The translations under genes were made by a program, and so were the position numbers. A model generated the notes under the pieces. That model was not told the DNA's origin. It did no database searches and saw nothing but the letters and a program-made list of their open reading frames with translations. DNA of 64,000 nucleotides. It comes from Microbacterium sp. MYb72 (lineage in GTDB: Bacteria > Actinomycetota > Actinomycetes > Actinomycetales > Microbacteriaceae). The stretch is from NCBI RefSeq assembly GCF_002979415.1, contig NZ_PCOT01000007.1, positions 62,001 to 126,000 on the forward strand, written 5' to 3'. Positions 50,332 through 59,775 of this stretch are shown in pieces. The stretch's first letter is position 1. The number at the start of each line of letters is the position of its first letter.

Positions 50332-51321
50332 TCAGACGGCCTGAGCGAATCCCAGGTCGGCGCTCTCCGCGATGTGCGCCAGGTGCGGAGGGATCTCGCG
50401 CCCCTTCGAGACCATCGACTGCGCCCACAGCCGCCCGGCGCGGTAGGACGAGCGCACGAGGGGACCGGCGAGGACGCCGAGGAAGCCGATCCGCTCCGCT
50501 TCCTCCTTGAACGCGACGAACTCGTCAGGCTTGACCCAGCGGGCCACGGGGAGGTGGCGGGGTGAGGGCCGGAGGTATTGAGTGATCGTGATGATGTCGC
50601 ACCCGGCGTCGTGCAGATCGTTCAGCGCCTGCACGACCTCCTCCGGCTCCTCGCCCATGCCGAGGATGAGGTTCGACTTCGTGATGAGGCCGGCGTCCCG
50701 AGCCTGCGTGATCACGTCGAGCGAGCGCTCATAGCGGAAAGCGGGGCGGATGCGCTTGAAGATGCGCGGGACGGTCTCGACGTTGTGCGCGAAGACCTCG
50801 GGGCGGGCTTCGAAGACCTCGCCGAGCAGCGTAGGGTCGCCGTTGAAGTCCGTGGCGAGGAGCTCGACGCCGGTGTTCGGGTTCATCGCGTGGATCTGCC
50901 GAATGGTCTCGGCGTTGAGCCAGGCACCGCCGTCGGGCAGGTCGTCACGGGCGACGCAGGTGACGGTGGCGTAGCGGAGGTTCATCCGGACGATGCTCTC
51001 GGCGACGCGACGCGGTTCGTCGGTGTCGTAGTCGGCGGGTTTGCCCGTGTCGATCTGGCAGAAGTCGCAGCGGCGCGTGCACTGCGACCCCCCGATCAGG
51101 AACGTCGCCTCGCGGTCTTCCCAGCATTCGTAGATGTTGGGGCACCCGGCCTCCTGGCACACCGTGTGCAGGTCCTCGCTCTTCACGAGCGAGTGCAGGG
51201 CGGTGTACTCCGGTCCCATCTTCGCCTTGGTCTTGATCCAGGCGGGCTTGCGCTCGATGGGGGTCTCGGCGTTGCGGATCTCCAGGCGGAGGAGTTTGCG
51301 GCCTTCCGGGGCGGCGGTCAT
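50332..51321 (-). CDS. lipA: Lipoyl synthase
   Basis: 329 residues, radical SAM enzyme that inserts two sulfurs into protein-bound octanoate. The radical SAM cluster is C81-x3-C85-x2-C88 (CTRRCDFC), and the auxiliary cluster is in [12 protein letters not shown]. The terminal RSSY motif is present in [12 protein letters not shown]. The ATG overlaps the lipB stop by 4 bp. Confidence 0.96.
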   Translation of the reverse strand: MTAAPEGRKLLRLEIRNAETPIERKPAWIKTKAKMGPEYTALHSLVKSEDLHTVCQEAGCPNIYECWEDREATFLIGGSQCTRRCDFCQIDTGKPADYDTDEPRRVAESIVRMNLRYATVTCVARDDLPDGGAWLNAETIRQIHAMNPNTGVELLATDFNGDPTLLGEVFEARPEVFAHNVETVPRIFKRIRPAFRYERSLDVITQARDAGLITKSNLILGMGEEPEEVVQALNDLHDAGCDIITITQYLRPSPRHLPVARWVKPDEFVAFKEEAERIGFLGVLAGPLVRSSYRAGRLWAQSMVSKGREIPPHLAHIAESADLGFAQAV

Positions 51322-51971
51322 GCGGGTGCTCCTGCGTACTCGGCGGATGCGTACTCGTCGGTGAAGGCGGCGATCACGCCGCCGATGATGTCGGACGGCG
51401 AGATGTCGGCGCCGACGACCTCGCTGACGGTGGTGACACCGGCATCCGTGATCCCGCAGGGGATGATGCCGCGGAATCCGGAGAGGGTGTTGTCGCAGTT
51501 GACGGCGAAGCCGTGCATGGTCACGCCCTGCTGGACGCGGACGCCGATCGCCGCGACTTTGTCTTCGGAGAGGGGGCGGCGCACCCAGACGCCGCTGCGT
51601 CCATCGACCTGGTAGCCGTCGACGCCGAGCGGGCGGAGCACCTCGATCAGGATGCGCTCCAGTCGACGGACGTGCGCCACGACGTCCATGGGCTCGGGGA
51701 GGCGAACGATCGGATAGCCGACCAGCTGCCCCGGCCCGTGCCAGGTGATCTTGCCGCCGCGATCGACGTCGACGACGGGCGTGCCGTCCTGCGGGCGCTC
51801 GTGCGCCTCGGTGCGCTTCCCCGCGGTGTACACGGCCTCGTGCTCGAGGAGGATCAGCGTGTCGGTGCGGACTCCCGCGACGACATCCGCATGGATGCGG
51901 CGCTGCAGATCCCAGCCGTCGGTGTAGGGGACGAAATCCGGGGCGAGCCCCGCGGTGAGGACGTCGAGCAT
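51318..51971 (-). CDS. lipB: Octanoyl-[ACP]:protein octanoyltransferase
   Basis: 217 residues. Transfers octanoate from ACP to lipoyl domains. The catalytic Cys169 lies in GIIPCGI, at the same number as in the E. coli enzyme, and the Lys site is in [27 protein letters not shown] is the family signature. It forms an operon with lipA and is divergent from a TetR gene. Confidence 0.95.
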   Translation of the reverse strand: MLDVLTAGLAPDFVPYTDGWDLQRRIHADVVAGVRTDTLILLEHEAVYTAGKRTEAHERPQDGTPVVDVDRGGKITWHGPGQLVGYPIVRLPEPMDVVAHVRRLERILIEVLRPLGVDGYQVDGRSGVWVRRPLSEDKVAAIGVRVQQGVTMHGFAVNCDNTLSGFRGIIPCGITDAGVTTVSEVVGADISPSDIIGGVIAAFTDEYASAEYAGAPA

Positions 51972-51992
51972 GCTCGTGCCACCTTCGCTCTA

Positions 51993-52011
51993 TTAGTTGG
52001 ATGCGGTCTAA
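51993..52011. promoter_or_regulatory. Possible TetR operator in the lipB-tetR gap
   Basis: TTAG and CTAA bracket 11 nt in an imperfect 19-bp dyad, in the A+T-richest part of the divergent gap. The right half GCGGTCTAA is the stronger. Confidence 0.3.
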
Positions 52012-52056
52012 CAATACTCCGAGGTGGAGGCTTTCGCTCCTCCGTGCGCCGCGCGG

Positions 52057-52062
52057 TAGCGT
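52057..52062 (+). promoter_or_regulatory. -10 box (TAGCGT) for the TetR gene, leaderless type
   Basis: TAGCGT ends 6 nt before the ATG at 52069, which favours that ATG over the GTG at 52063. Confidence 0.5.
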
Positions 52063-52068
52063 GTGACC

Positions 52069-52650
52069 ATGACCATCAGCCGAGCAGGACGCCCGAAGGC
52101 GTCGTCGAGGGAGACTCTCGCCGAAGCGGCCTGCGAGCTGTTCCTCGAGCGCGGCTACGAGTCCACCTCGATCGCCGACATCACCCAGCGCGCGGGCGTG
52201 AGCCGCTCCAGCTTCTTCAACTACTTCGCCTCGAAGAGCGACGTGATCTGGGCGGAGTTCGACGCACGGCTCGCGGAGGCGGCAGCGACTCTCGGAGCGC
52301 TCTCCGCCGGCGCCGAGGCGGCGCAGGTGCGCGGCGTGCTGCACGCGGTCGTGCAGGACTTCGCCCCCGACCCGCTCGCCCTCGCGCTTCGCAACCGTGC
52401 GGCCATGGGCCTCGACGAGGAGCTGGTCCGCGAGACCGGCATGCGTCACGCGCGGCTGTCGTCCGCCATCTCCGATGCGGCGCGAGCCGGCGGGGTCGGA
52501 GAGATCCGTTCCGACATCCTGGGGGCCGCCTTTGCGGCGGCGCTGATGTCGTCGCTGCGCGTCTGGGCGGAGCACGGTGCGGGGTCGCGGACCCCGGAGG
52601 CCGTCCTCGACGAGGCGCTGCACAGCCTCGACGACCTGCGCTGGAAGTAG
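52069..52650 (+). CDS. TetR-family transcriptional regulator
   Basis: 193 residues. The N-terminal HTH is [20 protein letters not shown] followed by [20 protein letters not shown]. The C-terminal ligand domain is helical. It is divergent from lipB and probably binds the shared gap, but whether it regulates lipoate genes or only itself is unknown. The next gene, 64 bp downstream, encodes a membrane protein and has its own SD. Confidence 0.9.
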   Translation: MTISRAGRPKASSRETLAEAACELFLERGYESTSIADITQRAGVSRSSFFNYFASKSDVIWAEFDARLAEAAATLGALSAGAEAAQVRGVLHAVVQDFAPDPLALALRNRAAMGLDEELVRETGMRHARLSSAISDAARAGGVGEIRSDILGAAFAAALMSSLRVWAEHGAGSRTPEAVLDEALHSLDDLRWK

Positions 52651-52714
52651 TCCGCGGACATCCGGCGCGATGCCGGACACGTACGGAGTGAACCCATCCA
52701 GAAGGGACGCACTC

Positions 52715-53389
52715 ATGGACACAGGACAGTTGGACGATCTGCTCGACTCCTCCGCACCCCTCGCCCGGTCACTCGACCCCAGTGACGTGCGGGCGATGAT
52801 GGCGGAGGCCCGGGTGGTTGAGGGGCCGAAGCCACCCCGACGGCGCATGAGGACGGCTCTGACGGCCGGTGCTGCGCTCGCCCTTATCGTCGGAGGCGGT
52901 GGAGTCGCCGTCGCCGCCGGTCTCGTCACGTGGCCCGGCGCGCTCGAACACCCGGACGGCTCCTACGGGTTCGCGCTTCCCAGCGGCAGAGCCTGTGAAG
53001 TGCGGTTGCTCGTCGAGGATCGCACGGCCTCGACGACCGATGCCGGTCAGGACGACGTGTCGACACGTGACGTGCAGGACTCCGTCGCGACCTGGCTGCG
53101 CGATGGCGCGCTGGAGCGTGAGCTCGACCTGGAAGCGGCGGACGACGAGGCCGCGCGAATCCTCGCGGAACAGGCGGACAGGTACGGGATGACCGTGCTG
53201 ATCGGCGCGGATGGCTGGCTCGCCGACGCAGCGATCGCACCGGGGCGTCCCGATGCCGATGACGCTCGCGCGTTCGCGGTGAACCGAGCGGTGCACGAGG
53301 CCATGATCGATCATCTCGTCGGCGCCGGGTTCCCGGAGGACACGTGGACGTTCAGCGCGGATGGCGGAGTCAAGTGCGAGGCCGAGTGA
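52715..53389 (+). CDS. Membrane protein, probable anti-sigma partner
   Basis: 224 residues. An N-terminal cytoplasmic part of about 45 residues ([20 protein letters not shown]) is followed by one transmembrane helix ([20 protein letters not shown]) and an outer domain with two Cys residues. It overlaps the downstream sigma-factor gene by 4 bp (GTGA), so it is likely its membrane-bound regulator, although no zinc-binding anti-sigma motif is visible. SD GAAGGGA at 7 nt supports the start. Confidence 0.7.
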   Translation: MDTGQLDDLLDSSAPLARSLDPSDVRAMMAEARVVEGPKPPRRRMRTALTAGAALALIVGGGGVAVAAGLVTWPGALEHPDGSYGFALPSGRACEVRLLVEDRTASTTDAGQDDVSTRDVQDSVATWLRDGALERELDLEAADDEAARILAEQADRYGMTVLIGADGWLADAAIAPGRPDADDARAFAVNRAVHEAMIDHLVGAGFPEDTWTFSADGGVKCEAE

Positions 53390-53886
53390 GCCCCGATTCC
53401 GCCCGTCTCACCGCGGCGGTCGAGGCGAACGCATCCGACCTCCTCTCCTACGTCTCGCGCCGCGTCGGTCCCGACGACGCCCCCGACCTGTTCGGCGAGA
53501 CCATGGTCGTCGCCTGGCGTCGAGTACGCGAACTCCCCGTCGACGCGGAACGAGCGCGGATGTGGCTCTTCGGCATCGCACGAGGCACACTGCTCAACCA
53601 CGCGCGCGGCCAGCGCCGACGCTGGGCTCTGGTCGATCGGATCCGCGGCGATGCGGCGGAGGACAGGAGCGGCCCGGCGGCGGATGCAGGTACGGAGGTG
53701 CGCGACGCGATCACACGTCTCGATCCGGATCGCGCCGAGATCGTGCGCCTCGTGCACTGGGACGGCTTCTCGCTCACGGAGGTGGCCGAGCTTCTCGGCA
53801 TCCCTGCGTCGACGGCCAGAGGTCGCTATCAGCGTGCGAAGGAGGAACTCCGTGCCGCGCTGAGCATCGAGGTTCCGCTCGCGTAG
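53386..53886 (+). CDS. ECF-type RNA polymerase sigma factor
   Basis: 166 residues. Region 2 includes LLSYVSRRVGPDDAPDLFGE with ETMVVAWRRV, and region 4 includes DRAEIVRLVHWDGFSLTEVA and LLGIPASTARGRYQRAKEEL. The GTG start at 53386 overlaps the stop of the membrane protein gene (GTGA) and yields the normal sigma N-terminus; a longer ATG frame would be unlike the family. ffh follows with its own -10 box, embedded at the end of this gene. Confidence 0.88.
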   Translation: MSPDSARLTAAVEANASDLLSYVSRRVGPDDAPDLFGETMVVAWRRVRELPVDAERARMWLFGIARGTLLNHARGQRRRWALVDRIRGDAAEDRSGPAADAGTEVRDAITRLDPDRAEIVRLVHWDGFSLTEVAELLGIPASTARGRYQRAKEELRAALSIEVPLA

Positions 53887-53889
53887 AAT
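53884..53889 (+). promoter_or_regulatory. -10 box (TAGAAT) for ffh, leaderless type
   Basis: TAGAAT overlaps the stop codon of the sigma gene and ends 9 nt before the ffh ATG, as for gltX. Confidence 0.5.
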
Positions 53890-53898
53890 CGAAGCACC

Positions 53899-55455
53899 AT
53901 GGCTACGTTTGGCACGCTCTCCGATCGGCTCACCGAGACCTTCCGCAACCTGCGCACGAAGGGAAAGCTCACCGCCGCCGACGTCGACGGCACCGTGCGC
54001 GAGATCCGTCGCGCACTCCTCGACGCCGACGTCGCGCTGTCCGTCGTGAAGGAGTTCACGGCGAAGGTGCGCGAGCGCGCGCTCGGCGATGAGGTGAACA
54101 AGGCCCTCAACCCGGCCCAGCAGGTCGTGCAGATCGTCAACGAGGAGCTCATCCAGATCCTCGGCGGCGAGCAGCGTCGCCTCCAGTTCGCGAAGACGGC
54201 GCCGACGGTCATCATGCTCGCCGGCCTTCAGGGCTCGGGAAAGACGACCTTCGCCGGAAAGCTCGCGAAGCAGCTCGAAGGCGAGGGGCACACCCCGCTC
54301 CTCGTCGCCGCTGACCTGCAGCGTCCGAACGCCGTGAATCAGCTCCAGGTCGTCGCGGAACAGGCCGGCGCGACCGTCTACGCCCCCGAGCCGGGCAACG
54401 GCATCGGCGACCCGGTCAAGGTCTCGCGCGACGGCGTCGAGCACGCCCGCCGTCACCAGCACGATGTCGTCATCATCGACACCGCTGGACGTCTCGGCGT
54501 CGATGCGGAGCTCATGAAGCAGGCCGCCGACATCCGCAAGGCCGTCGACCCCGACGAGGTGCTCTTCGTCATCGACGCGATGATCGGTCAGGACGCTGTC
54601 AACACGGCCAAGGCCTTCCAGGACGGCGTCGACTTCACCGGCGTCGTGCTCTCCAAGCTCGACGGTGATGCCCGAGGCGGTGCGGCGCTGTCCGTCGCCT
54701 CCGTGACCGGACGCCCCATCATCTTCGCCTCTACGGGCGAGCGTCTCGAAGACCTCGAGCCTTTCCACCCCGATCGCATGGCGAGCCGCATCCTCGACCT
54801 CGGCGACATCCTCACCCTCATCGAGCAGGCCCAGCAGGCCTTCGATGAGGAAGAGGCCATGAAGATGGCCGAGAAGCTCGCGACCGAGCAGTTCACGCTC
54901 GAGGACTTCCTCGGCCAGCTTCAGCAGATGAAGAAGATGGGCTCGATGAAGAAGATGCTCGGCATGCTGCCGGGCATGGGCCAGATGAAGCAGCAGCTCG
55001 AGGACTTCGACGAGCGCGAGATCGACCGCACCGAGGCCATCATCCGCTCCATGACTCCGGTCGAGCGCCGCAACCCCAAGATCCTCAACGGCTCTCGACG
55101 ACTGCGCATCGCGCGCGGTTCCGGCATGACGGTGACGGATGTGAATCAGCTCGTGCAGCGCTTCGACCAGGCCGCGAAGATGATGAAGACGGTCGCCCGT
55201 GGGGGGACGCCGAACATCCCGGGCATGGGACCCGTCCCCGGGATGGGACGCCCTGGAGCGTCGTCGAAGCGCGGCAAGAAGGGCAAGTCCTCCGGCGGCT
55301 CGAGGTCGGGCAACCCGGCCAAGCGCGCCGCGGAGAACGCCGGTCTCGCCGCCCCTACCACTCCCACCGGGTCGGGCTTCGGCCTCGGCGGGGCGAAGGC
55401 GGCACCGAGCGAGGCCGACCTCGCCGAGATCCAGAAGCTCTTCGGCAAGGGCTGA
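53899..55455 (+). CDS. ffh: Signal recognition particle protein Ffh
   Basis: 518 residues. Binds signal sequences and 4.5S RNA and targets ribosomes to FtsY. The NG domain has G1 GLQGSGKTT at 109-117, DTAGRLGVDAELM and SKLDGDARGGAAL. The M domain (about 310-430) is Met-rich with MKKMGSMKKMLGMLPGMGQM and the RNA-binding GSRRLRIARGSGMT. A Gly/Ser/Lys-rich tail of about 70 residues ends the protein. Confidence 0.97.
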   Translation: MATFGTLSDRLTETFRNLRTKGKLTAADVDGTVREIRRALLDADVALSVVKEFTAKVRERALGDEVNKALNPAQQVVQIVNEELIQILGGEQRRLQFAKTAPTVIMLAGLQGSGKTTFAGKLAKQLEGEGHTPLLVAADLQRPNAVNQLQVVAEQAGATVYAPEPGNGIGDPVKVSRDGVEHARRHQHDVVIIDTAGRLGVDAELMKQAADIRKAVDPDEVLFVIDAMIGQDAVNTAKAFQDGVDFTGVVLSKLDGDARGGAALSVASVTGRPIIFASTGERLEDLEPFHPDRMASRILDLGDILTLIEQAQQAFDEEEAMKMAEKLATEQFTLEDFLGQLQQMKKMGSMKKMLGMLPGMGQMKQQLEDFDEREIDRTEAIIRSMTPVERRNPKILNGSRRLRIARGSGMTVTDVNQLVQRFDQAAKMMKTVARGGTPNIPGMGPVPGMGRPGASSKRGKKGKSSGGSRSGNPAKRAAENAGLAAPTTPTGSGFGLGGAKAAPSEADLAEIQKLFGKG

Positions 55456-55460
55456 TCGTC

Positions 55461-56366
55461 TCAGCGTCGGACGAGCGCGCTCTCGGCTGCGCCGGGAACG
55501 GCCGGCACGGGCTTCGGGCGGGTGACGAGCTGGCCTGAGACGAGCGCGCCCAGCACGAGCGTCATTCCGATCGCCTGCAGGGGTGTGAAGCTCTCTCCGG
55601 CGACGGTCGCTCCGAGGAGCGTCGCGACCACGGGCGAGAGCAGCGCGAGCAGCCCCGGGGCGATGACCGGGAGTCGCTGGATGCCGCGGAACCACAGCGT
55701 GTAGGCGAAGAGGCCGCCCACAGTGCCCAGCCACAGGTAGCCGAGCGCGGCACCGCCGTCGATCTGCGGCGGCGCCCCCTCGATCAGGAACGTGAGCGGC
55801 AGCAGCAGAAGTCCTCCGGCGGTGAGCTGCCATCCTGCGTAGGCGATGGGCCCGACGCCCTCCGGACGACCCCAGCGCTTCGTGAGGATCATTCCGACCG
55901 CGGTCGCCGTGACGCCGCCCAGGGCCGCCAGGATGCCGATGGCGTCCAGCTGAGCTGCGGGCCCGAGGACGACGAGTGCGACGCCGCCGGCGCCGACGGT
56001 CGCCGCCGCCGCGGTGAGCGGACGGATTCTCTCGTGCAGCACGAGAGAACCGAGTGCGAGGACGATCAGCGGCTGCACGCCGGCGACGGCCGCCGCCACT
56101 CCACCGGGAAGACGTTCGGCCGCGAGGAACAGCAGGGGGAAGAACGCCCCGATGTTCAGGACGCCGAGGGCGAGCGACTTGAGCCACCAGGAGCCGCGGG
56201 GGAGGGACCGTCCGATCGCGATGGCGACCAGTCCGGCAGGAAGCGAGCGGAGAAGGCCGGCGAGCAGCGGATGCCCGGCGGGTAGCAGCTCGGTGGTGAC
56301 GAGGTATGTCGTGCCCCAGGCCATCGGAGCCAGAGCGGTGAGGAGCACCGTGGTCAGTCGATTCAT
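55461..56366 (-). CDS. EamA/DMT-family transporter
   Basis: 301 residues with ten transmembrane helices in two EamA repeats. The ATG at 56366 gives NRLTTVLLTALAPMAWGTTY, the usual opening of this family. Members export amino acids, purines or metabolites. It is divergent from a LysR regulator 78 bp away, a common arrangement in which LysR controls the transporter. Confidence 0.87.
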   Translation of the reverse strand: MNRLTTVLLTALAPMAWGTTYLVTTELLPAGHPLLAGLLRSLPAGLVAIAIGRSLPRGSWWLKSLALGVLNIGAFFPLLFLAAERLPGGVAAAVAGVQPLIVLALGSLVLHERIRPLTAAAATVGAGGVALVVLGPAAQLDAIGILAALGGVTATAVGMILTKRWGRPEGVGPIAYAGWQLTAGGLLLLPLTFLIEGAPPQIDGGAALGYLWLGTVGGLFAYTLWFRGIQRLPVIAPGLLALLSPVVATLLGATVAGESFTPLQAIGMTLVLGALVSGQLVTRPKPVPAVPGAAESALVRR

Positions 56367-56415
56367 GATTCCAGCGTGATGGCTGCAGAGGAATGAGTCC
56401 AACGCATAGTTGTCA

Positions 56416-56429
56416 ACTCATGCATGAGT
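56416..56429. promoter_or_regulatory. Perfect 14-bp palindrome, probable LysR site
   Basis: ACTCATGCATGAGT is fully self-complementary and lies in the 78-bp gap between the EamA and LysR genes. The position suits a regulator site controlling both promoters. Confidence 0.6.
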
Positions 56430-56444
56430 CGAGATCATGAATGA

Positions 56445-57326
56445 ATGGACCTTCAGCAACTGCGATACGCGGTCGAGATCGCGGACGCATCGAGCTTCAC
56501 CCGCGCAGCCGAACGCTGCTTCGTCACGCAGTCCGCATTGAGCCATCGGATCGCCGCGCTGGAGAGCGAACTCGGTCAGCGGTTGTTCACCCGCACGAGT
56601 CGGAGCGTCCGGGTGACCGAGGCCGGTGCGGCCTTCGTGCGGAGGGCGCGAGTAGCCCTCGCCGCCGCGGAGGGCGCGAGGGAGGATGCCGCGGCTGCCG
56701 GCGGACGAGTCATCGGGACTCTGCGTCTCGGTGTGATCCCGACCGTCGCCGCGGTGGACGTCCCCACCCTCATTTCGCGGTTCCGCGCGGCGCATCCGTC
56801 TGTTCGTGTCGAGCTCACCGTGGGCAACAGCGACTCTCTGATCGCCTCCGTCCGACACGGCGATCTCGACGTCGCCCTCCTCGGGCTTCGAGAGGAGAGC
56901 ATCCCGAGCGGTGTCGCCCTGCGCACGCTGTCCAGGGAGCGGCTCGTCGCCGCGATGCCGCCGCATCATCGACTCGCCCGCCGGACGCGCGTCCGACTCG
57001 CCGATCTCGCCGGTGAGGTGTTCGCCGACTTCCCCGCGGGCACGTCGGGGCGCGCGCAGAGCGATTCCGCATTCGCGGCCGTCGATGTCGTCAGGGATGT
57101 GGCGTTCGAGGCCGACTCGGCAGAGCTGATCCTCGGCCTCGTTTCCGCAGGGCTGGCGATGACCCTGCTCGCTCCGGGTGTCGTCGCCCGGTCGCAGGCC
57201 GCGGTCGAGTCGGTGCCGGTCGACGACGGTCCGATCCGTGTCGAGTACGCGGCGTGGGATGAGCAGGCGCCGAGGACCGTCGCCAGGGCCTTTCTCGCCG
57301 AGCTCGAGACCGCAGATCTCGGCTGA
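56445..57326 (+). CDS. LysR-family transcriptional regulator
   Basis: 293 residues. The N-terminal winged HTH has SSFTRAAERCFVTQSALSHR and IAALESELGQRLFTRTSRSV, followed by the two-lobed periplasmic-binding-like effector domain. It resembles the CynR/oxidative-stress subgroup. The EamA transporter is divergent and is the likely target; the inducer is unknown. Confidence 0.93.
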   Translation: MDLQQLRYAVEIADASSFTRAAERCFVTQSALSHRIAALESELGQRLFTRTSRSVRVTEAGAAFVRRARVALAAAEGAREDAAAAGGRVIGTLRLGVIPTVAAVDVPTLISRFRAAHPSVRVELTVGNSDSLIASVRHGDLDVALLGLREESIPSGVALRTLSRERLVAAMPPHHRLARRTRVRLADLAGEVFADFPAGTSGRAQSDSAFAAVDVVRDVAFEADSAELILGLVSAGLAMTLLAPGVVARSQAAVESVPVDDGPIRVEYAAWDEQAPRTVARAFLAELETADLG

Positions 57327-57332
57327 ACGCAG

Positions 57333-57368
57333 CAGGGCGGGCCCGGAGAAGACTCCGGACCCGCCCTG
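57333..57368. terminator. Bidirectional terminator between lysR and glpK
   Basis: CAGGGCGGG (57333-57341) pairs with CCCGCCCTG (57360-57368), with an inner CCGGAG/CTCCGG stem and AAGA loop. The genes on both sides converge here. Confidence 0.8.
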
Positions 57369-57386
57369 TCGTTCAGCGAAGCGAGA

Positions 57387-58901
57387 TCACTTCACGTCGT
57401 CGTCGACCCAGTCCATCGACTTGGTGACGGCCTTGCGCCACAGGCGCAGCTGGCGGTCGCGCTCAGCGGCCTCCATGGACGGCTCCCAGCGCTTGTCCTC
57501 CTGCCAGTTCGCGGACAGGTCGTCGAGGCCGTTCCAGAATCCGACGGCCAGACCTGCGGCATAGGCGGCGCCGAGCGCGGTGGTCTCGGCCACGACCGGA
57601 CGGACGACCGGGACGCCGAGCACATCCGCCTGGAACTGCATGAGCGCGTCGTTGGCGACCATGCCGCCGTCGACCTTCAGCTCGGTCAGGTCGACACCGG
57701 CGTCTGCGTTCACGGCATCCAGCACGTCACGCGTCTGGAAGGCGACAGCCTCGAGCGCTGCGCGAGCGATGTGGTTCTTGTTCGCGTAGCGGGTGAGGCC
57801 GACGATCGCACCGCGGGCGTCCGGACGCCAGTAGGGCGCGAACAGGCCGGAGAACGCGGGCACGATGTACACGCCGCCGTTGTCGTCGACCTGCTTCGCC
57901 AGCTCCTCCACCTCGGGGGCGGAGTCGATGATGCCGAGCTGGTCGCGCAGCCACTGGATCAGCGATCCCGTGACGGCGATCGAACCCTCGAGCGCGTAGT
58001 GGGTCGGTCCGTCGCCGAGCTTGTAGCCGACGGTGGTGAGCAGCCCGTTCTTCGAGTGGACGATCTCCTCGCCCGTGTTGAAGATGAGGAAGCAGCCCGT
58101 GCCGTAGGTGTTCTTGCTCTCGCCGGCGTTGAACGCGGCCTGTCCGAAGGTCGCGGCCTGCTGGTCGCCCAGGATTCCCGCGATCGGCGTCTCGCGAAGC
58201 AGCGAGGAGTCCTCTGCGGCGCCGTAGACCTCGGACGAGGAGCGGATCTCGGGCATCATCGAGCGCGGCACGCCGAACGCCTCGAGGATGTCGTCGCGCC
58301 ACTCCAGCGTCTCGAGGTCCATGAACATGGTGCGAGACGCGTTCGTGACGTCGGTGGCGTGCACGCCGCCGTCGACGCCGCCGGTGAGGTTCCAGAGCAC
58401 CCAGCAGTCGGTGGTGCCGAAGAGGAGGTCGCCCGCCTCGGCCTTCTCGCGAGCACCCTCGACGTTCTCGAGGATCCACGCGATCTTCGTGCCGGAGAAG
58501 TAGGTGGCCAGGGGCAGGCCGACGACGGGCTTGAAGCGCTCGACGCCGCCCTCAGCCGCGAGACGGTCGACGATGGCCTGCGTGCGCGTGTCCTGCCAGA
58601 CGATCGCGTTGTACACCGGCTGACCGGTGGTCTTGTCCCAGACGACCGCGGTCTCGCGCTGGTTGGTGATGCCGACTGCGGCGATGTCGTGGCGGGTCAG
58701 GTCGGCGCGGCTCAGGGCCAGGCCGATGACCTCCTGCACGTTGCGCCAGATCTCGGCCGCGTCGTGCTCGACCCAGCCGGCCTGCGGCAGGATCTGCTCG
58801 TGCTCCTTCTGGCCCGTCGCGATGATGCTGCCCTTCTTGTCGAAGATGATCGCGCGGCTGGAGGTGGTTCCCTGGTCGATGGCGATGATGTAGTCAGCCA
58901 T
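57387..58901 (-). CDS. glpK: Glycerol kinase
   Basis: 504 residues of the FGGY kinase family. Phosphorylates glycerol to glycerol-3-phosphate. Signatures are the opening [34 protein letters not shown], and [20 protein letters not shown] at the second FGGY site. The ATG at 58901 has SD AAAGGAGA. It is the last gene of glpD-glpF-glpK and 26 bp from glpF. Confidence 0.97.
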   Translation of the reverse strand: MADYIIAIDQGTTSSRAIIFDKKGSIIATGQKEHEQILPQAGWVEHDAAEIWRNVQEVIGLALSRADLTRHDIAAVGITNQRETAVVWDKTTGQPVYNAIVWQDTRTQAIVDRLAAEGGVERFKPVVGLPLATYFSGTKIAWILENVEGAREKAEAGDLLFGTTDCWVLWNLTGGVDGGVHATDVTNASRTMFMDLETLEWRDDILEAFGVPRSMMPEIRSSSEVYGAAEDSSLLRETPIAGILGDQQAATFGQAAFNAGESKNTYGTGCFLIFNTGEEIVHSKNGLLTTVGYKLGDGPTHYALEGSIAVTGSLIQWLRDQLGIIDSAPEVEELAKQVDDNGGVYIVPAFSGLFAPYWRPDARGAIVGLTRYANKNHIARAALEAVAFQTRDVLDAVNADAGVDLTELKVDGGMVANDALMQFQADVLGVPVVRPVVAETTALGAAYAAGLAVGFWNGLDDLSANWQEDKRWEPSMEAAERDRQLRLWRKAVTKSMDWVDDDVK

Positions 58902-58927
58902 GGTGTGTTCTCCTTTGAATTCAGGGG

Positions 58928-59680
58928 TCAGGCGAGGTGGAGCAGTGCCGGCGCCACGAGAGCGGCGATCACACCGCCGATGAGCGGACCGACGACCGGG
59001 ACCCACGAGTAGGACCAGTCGCTCGAGCCCTTGCCCTTGATGGGCAGGATCGCGTGAGCGATGCGCGGACCGAGGTCACGGGCGGGGTTGATGGCGTAGC
59101 CCGTGGGGCCACCGAGGGATGCGCCGATGCCGACCACGAGGAGGGCGACCGGCAGTGCCGTCAGCGGGCCGAGGCCTCCGGGCGTTCCGACCTCGATGTC
59201 GCCGTAGTCCGCGAACGCGAAGATGACGAACACGAGCACGAACGTGCCGATGATCTCCGTGACGAGGTTCCAGCCGTACGAGCGGATCGCGGGACCGGTC
59301 GAGAACACGCCGAGCTTGTTGGCGGCCTCGGGCTCCTCGTCGAAGTGCTGCTTGTAGCCGAGCCAGACGATGATGGCGCCGATGATCGCACCGAGCAGTT
59401 CTGCGCCGGTGGCGGTGGCGAACATGGCGAAGCTGATCTTGCCGGCGACCAGGAGTCCGATGCCGACGGCGGGGTTCAGGATCGCGCCGGAGTATGCGGA
59501 GACGAGCACACCAGCGAACACCGCGAGGCCCCACCCCCAGTTGACCATGAGGAAGCCGCCGCCGTTGCCCTTGTTCTTGGCGAGCGCGACGTTCGCGACG
59601 ACTCCACAACCCAGGATGATGAGCATCGCCGTGCCGACGAGCTCAGACAGGAAGTAGAGACCGAGATTCACATCAGTCAT
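58928..59680 (-). CDS. glpF: Glycerol uptake facilitator (aquaglyceroporin)
   Basis: 250 residues with six transmembrane helices and two half-helices. The pore NPA motifs are N69-P70-A71 (LNPAVGIG) and N198-P199-A200 ([10 protein letters not shown]); Arg201 and Asp202 after the second motif mark a glycerol-conducting rather than pure water channel. It supplies glycerol to GlpK. Confidence 0.95.
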   Translation of the reverse strand: MTDVNLGLYFLSELVGTAMLIILGCGVVANVALAKNKGNGGGFLMVNWGWGLAVFAGVLVSAYSGAILNPAVGIGLLVAGKISFAMFATATGAELLGAIIGAIIVWLGYKQHFDEEPEAANKLGVFSTGPAIRSYGWNLVTEIIGTFVLVFVIFAFADYGDIEVGTPGGLGPLTALPVALLVVGIGASLGGPTGYAINPARDLGPRIAHAILPIKGKGSSDWSYSWVPVVGPLIGGVIAALVAPALLHLA

Positions 59681-59701
59681 GTCTTCATTGACCTTTCTTG
59701 T

Positions 59702-59727
59702 GCGGCAGGACCCCTCAGTCCTGCCGC
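59702..59727 (-). terminator. Intra-operon hairpin between glpD and glpF
   Basis: GCGGCAGGAC (59702-59711) and GTCCTGCCGC (59718-59727) form a perfect 10-bp stem with a 6-nt loop, 22 nt before the glpF start. On the minus strand it follows glpD and precedes the glpF SD. No T run follows, so it may be a partial terminator or an mRNA-stability hairpin. Confidence 0.65.
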
Positions 59728-59775
59728 GTTATGAGGGATTTCACGTCGCAGAGGAGGGCGACGGTGGGAATCTCG

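Noticed and set aside
53311..56187. A 958-codon open frame on the minus strand across ffh and its neighbours
   Set aside because: It is antisense to the intact sigma and ffh genes, Arg/Asp-biased in composition and has no family motif; long antisense frames are expected at high G+C.
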